A DNA stretch of 64,000 nucleotides, from NCBI RefSeq assembly GCF_013304825.1, contig NZ_JAAWUO010000019.1, positions 1 to 64,000 of the forward strand, read 5' to 3'. Each line of letters begins with the position of its first letter. The stretch's first letter is position 1. This DNA is from Blautia schinkii (lineage in GTDB: Bacteria; Bacillota; Clostridia; Lachnospirales; Lachnospiraceae). A program made the position numbers and the translations under genes. Shown here in pieces: positions 60,869 through 64,000 of this stretch. The notes beneath the pieces are model-generated. The model was given only the letters and a program-made list of their open reading frames with translations, did not search any database and was not told the origin of the DNA.

Positions 60869-63800
60869 ATGAAACACGCAAAGAAAGGTTCAAACAAAAA
60901 TCTGTCATATATCATGCGTTTCGGTATGACAGTTCTGACGGTGATACTGATCGTGCTGTTTTTCAGTATCATGATCATGGTTGGACAGATCCAGGGAACT
61001 GCACGTATTGTCAATTATGCAGGATTTGTACGCGGCGGAACTCAGAGAATGGTAAAGCTGGAGAATGCAGGACAGCCGCAGGATAAGATGCGCGGTACCA
61101 TTGCTTCTTATATAAACGGACTTCAAAACGGCAGTGATGAACTGAATTTTGTGCGTCTGGATGACAATGCATTCCAGAACAAGATGGTTGAACTGGATGA
61201 GTATTTCCAGAAACTGACACAGGAGATAGATCTTGTCCGTGAGAAGGGATATGAGAATACAGATATCATATCTATGAGCGAGAAGTTTTTCCATATCTGT
61301 GACGAGGCTACCGGCCTGGCAGAAGACTATTCCCAGAAAAAAGCCACCTCGCTGGATCGGCTGGAGAAGATCGTTATCGTGGATATCGTGGGACTGATCA
61401 TCCTGATCGCAGGGGAACTGATCCGGGCTCTCCGTTTTGCAGCTCAGAACAGGATTCTTCAGAAGAAAGTCTATCTGGATGAAGCAACGGGACTTCCAAA
61501 CAAGAATAAATGTGAAGAGATCCTGGATGGTACGGAAGCATCAGATTCCGAAGGACAACAGAACATTGCGGTCTGCGTTTTTGACCTTAATAATCTCAGA
61601 ACCATTAATAATAACCTGGGACATGAGAAAGGTGATGAGTACATCCGGTCTTTTGCCATCCTTCTTCGTGAAGCTGTCCCGAGAGAACATTTTGTGGGAC
61701 GCGACGGAGGCGATGAGTTTATTGCCGTGCTGAAAGGCCTGGATGATCAGGGAATCCGGGATTGTCTACAGGGGATCCGGAAGCATACAGATGAATATTC
61801 CAGAAGACATCCGGAGATGCCAATCAGCTATGCAGCCGGATACGCCAGTATGGTGGATTTTGAGGGAAGTACGCTGAGAGATCTTTTCCGCTATGCGGAC
61901 AAAAATATGTACATTGACAAGAACCGGGCGAAGCTGCAGGAGGCAGCAGACCGGCAGAAGGTTGATCAGGAGATCCGTGACCGCCTGAAATTTCAGGGCT
62001 ATGATTTTTCCGCATGCCTGTACTGCAATGCCAGACTGGATGAATACAGAACCCTCCGGGCGGGAGCAGATTTTATCCTTGCAGAGGACGGCAGCTATTC
62101 CGGCGCTGTAGAGCAGATCGTGGAGGAATTTTCTTCAGGGGAAACAAGAAGATCACTCAGGGAAAAGCTGCAGATATCTTATCTGGATGAGAATCTTACA
62201 GAGTCAGCCGGAAAGATCGAGATTCCGTATCAGTACCATAAACAGGATAAAGTACAATATGGAAAAATGACCATACTTTTTATTAATGGCGCAGAGGATG
62301 GACGGCTCCACCATTTTGCACTGGGATTTGAAGATTTCCAGAATTGTGAGGAGAAAGCAGTCAGTGAGAAGGTGAGGCTTACCCGATATTATGAGCAGCT
62401 TCGTCAGTCTATTGTGGAGAATAGCAATTATGCGGACGCTCTTCTGGAAACTGCAGAGGCGGGTTACATGGTAAATCTCACTGAGGACAGGATGGAGCAG
62501 GTTTTTTATCAGAAAGGGATACTGGAATTTCTGGATGAGCTGGAGCTTCCGTGCTCCTATAATGAATACTGCGAAGAAAAACGCAACCAGATTGCCGATG
62601 AAACACTGGAAAATTACCGTATTGTGGATTCTGCGGAGAAACTTCTTGAACGTTTTGAGACAGGCGCAAAGCAGATTATAGTGGAATTTCGGAAGAAAAG
62701 CGAGGATGGAAGCTTTGTATGGCTGCAGAAGACTGTGCTCATGTCAAGGGATACGCTTTATGACAGTTGTACGGGCAGAGAACAGATCGTTGTACATGGC
62801 ATTATACTGTTCAAGAACACATCGGCTTTTCATGAACAGGAACAGCAGGAGAATGAACGTCTGCAGGAGGCTTTTGAAAAAGCAGATTCTGCAAGTAAGG
62901 CGAAAACAGAATTCATGAACCGTATGAGCCATGATATCCGTACACCGATCAACGGTATTATGGGAATGCTGAATATCATACAGAAGAACAGGAACGATGC
63001 AGAAAAAATGGATGACAGTCTCCGAAAGCTGGAGCTTTCTGCCAGTCATCTTCTGGCACTTGTCAATGATGTGCTGGATATGAGCAAGCTGGAATCAGGC
63101 AACTGTAAGCTGAAACAGGAGCCGTTTGATCTGGAAACACTGGCTAATGAAGTGGCATTACTGATCGATGCACAGATGGTGGAAACAGGAATGCTCCACC
63201 GCAGACGCAGAGGATATGTGAAACATACTGCTCTTGTGGGAGATGCTCTTCAGCTTCAGAGGATCATGCTGAATTTTCTGAGCAATTCTGTTAAGTATAA
63301 TAAGCCGGGTGGTACAGTAGAAACTTATATCGAAGAGATCTCCAGTGACGGGATAAATGCTGTATATGAATTCAGGATTACAGATACCGGAATCGGTATG
63401 AGTGAGGAATTTGTAAAAAATAAGCTGTTCATGCCGTTTAATCAGGAAGAGAACGGTGCAAGGACACAGTATCGCGGAACCGGTCTTGGAATGTCTATTG
63501 TGAAGAAGCTTATTGAACAGATGCAGGGAACTATTGAAGTGGAGAGTACTCTTGGCGTTGGAACAACTTTTACATTCCGCCTTCCTTTCCTGATCGATAA
63601 AGAGAAAAACCAGATCATGGAAAAAGATATTCTTCCCGATGGAAAAGCACTTTCCGGGAAAAAGATTCTCCTAGTCGAGGATAACGAGATCAATATGGAG
63701 ATTGCAGAATTTTATCTTACAGAGCATGGTGCTGATGTTGAGAAGGCATGGAACGGAAAGGAAGCCGTGGAAAAATTCCAGGCATCTGCCAAAGGTGAGT

Positions 63801-64000
63801 TCGCTGTGATCCTTATGGATGTGATGATGCCGGTGATGGATGGAATTCAGGCGGCAAAGACTATCCGTGCTATGAACCGTCCGGATGCGCAGAAGGTCAT
63901 CATTCTGGCAATGACAGCTCAGACTGCACAGGAATGTGTGGATGAATGCTGCAGATCAGGTATGAACGGTCATATCGCAAAGCCTGTGGAATCACGGCAG
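60869..64000 (+). CDS. Hybrid sensor histidine kinase with intact GGDEF domain (3' end beyond window)
   Basis: An open frame of 1044 codons still running at the window edge. GGAG precedes the ATG. Domains in order: transmembrane segment 1 (about 17-40), extracellular four-helix-like sensor with EN..QGT-type helices, transmembrane segment 2 (about 167-187), GGDEF domain (about 205-350) with VGRDGGDEFIAVL, a PAS-like middle region (about 370-660), HisKA with the phospho-His in MSHDIRTPINGIMG (about 687), HATPase with NFLSNSVKYN, ITDTGIGMS and GTGLGMSIVKKL, and a receiver domain with VEDNEIN and the Asp in VILMDVMMPVMDG (about 980). Both diguanylate cyclase and kinase motifs look functional, linking phosphorelay and cyclic-di-GMP. 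Whether a further Hpt domain follows cannot be seen. Confidence 0.9.
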   Translation, partial: MKHAKKGSNKNLSYIMRFGMTVLTVILIVLFFSIMIMVGQIQGTARIVNYAGFVRGGTQRMVKLENAGQPQDKMRGTIASYINGLQNGSDELNFVRLDDNAFQNKMVELDEYFQKLTQEIDLVREKGYENTDIISMSEKFFHICDEATGLAEDYSQKKATSLDRLEKIVIVDIVGLIILIAGELIRALRFAAQNRILQKKVYLDEATGLPNKNKCEEILDGTEASDSEGQQNIAVCVFDLNNLRTINNNLGHEKGDEYIRSFAILLREAVPREHFVGRDGGDEFIAVLKGLDDQGIRDCLQGIRKHTDEYSRRHPEMPISYAAGYASMVDFEGSTLRDLFRYADKNMYIDKNRAKLQEAADRQKVDQEIRDRLKFQGYDFSACLYCNARLDEYRTLRAGADFILAEDGSYSGAVEQIVEEFSSGETRRSLREKLQISYLDENLTESAGKIEIPYQYHKQDKVQYGKMTILFINGAEDGRLHHFALGFEDFQNCEEKAVSEKVRLTRYYEQLRQSIVENSNYADALLETAEAGYMVNLTEDRMEQVFYQKGILEFLDELELPCSYNEYCEEKRNQIADETLENYRIVDSAEKLLERFETGAKQIIVEFRKKSEDGSFVWLQKTVLMSRDTLYDSCTGREQIVVHGIILFKNTSAFHEQEQQENERLQEAFEKADSASKAKTEFMNRMSHDIRTPINGIMGMLNIIQKNRNDAEKMDDSLRKLELSASHLLALVNDVLDMSKLESGNCKLKQEPFDLETLANEVALLIDAQMVETGMLHRRRRGYVKHTALVGDALQLQRIMLNFLSNSVKYNKPGGTVETYIEEISSDGINAVYEFRITDTGIGMSEEFVKNKLFMPFNQEENGARTQYRGTGLGMSIVKKLIEQMQGTIEVESTLGVGTTFTFRLPFLIDKEKNQIMEKDILPDGKALSGKKILLVEDNEINMEIAEFYLTEHGADVEKAWNGKEAVEKFQASAKGEFAVILMDVMMPVMDGIQAAKTIRAMNRPDAQKVIILAMTAQTAQECVDECCRSGMNGHIAKPVESRQ

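Noticed and set aside
1-64000. CRISPR array, tRNA, rRNA, prophage or integrative element
   Set aside because: No regularly spaced short repeats with unique spacers, no cloverleaf-type sequences, and no integrase, transposase or phage structural genes were seen.

Overview
This 64 kb window looks like a chromosomal segment from an anaerobic gut Firmicute of the family Lachnospiraceae, possibly Blautia-like. The evidence is gene content and style: bifunctional AdhE, SecA with a SEC-C tail, a eukaryote-type HisA, YesM/YesN-type sensor pairs next to sugar ABC transporters, a URO-D family methyltransferase, proline/threonine-rich surface proteins with Ig-like repeats, and strong AGGAGG ribosome binding sites. 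The taxonomic placement is inference from protein recognition. No rRNA, tRNA, phage, insertion sequence or CRISPR array was seen.

Layout. 0-24 kb is mostly housekeeping: an aminotransferase, adhE behind a palindrome-rich control region, typA, a tandem OB-fold protein, a corrinoid adenosyltransferase, dapA-dapB, a lipoprotein, a HIS6-type hisA, hpf, a large secreted transglutaminase-like protein, secA, an amidase, prfB with an intact programmed frameshift, and an ACT protein-hom-lysC run. With panD further on, aspartate-derived metabolism is well represented.

24.4-32.8 kb is the most interesting region. Two divergent operons share a control region with paired palindromes. Leftward are a NusG-II-domain protein and a Gx-type membrane protein. 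Rightward are an FMN-binding membrane protein, a polyferredoxin-like Fe-S membrane protein, the flavin transferase ApbE, a surface protein with possible Tp47-like, FIVAR-like and Ig-like parts, and a membrane-anchored protein with three covalent-FMN domains. Together they look like an extracytosolic flavin electron-transfer system. Next to it, at 24.46-24.96 kb, two diverged 84-bp copies of an unidentified hairpin repeat lie in opposite orientation.

33-43.6 kb holds ldh behind a Rex-like operator, tex, mscS, a panD-panC-BASS transporter operon behind a long terminator-bearing leader (no panB or panE here, suggesting pantoate or ketopantoate import), an AraC regulator, and a TPP-riboswitch-controlled thiC. 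43.7-53.7 kb is a glycan-uptake locus: binding protein, two permeases, YesM-type kinase, AraC-type response regulator and a GH106-like glycosidase. 53.7-64 kb holds an FMN riboswitch with ribU, a MATE transporter, a Nudix hydrolase, a URO-D family methyltransferase followed by a 47-codon amino-terminal relic of a paralogue, a PucR-type regulator, and a hybrid histidine kinase with an intact GGDEF domain that runs off the window end.
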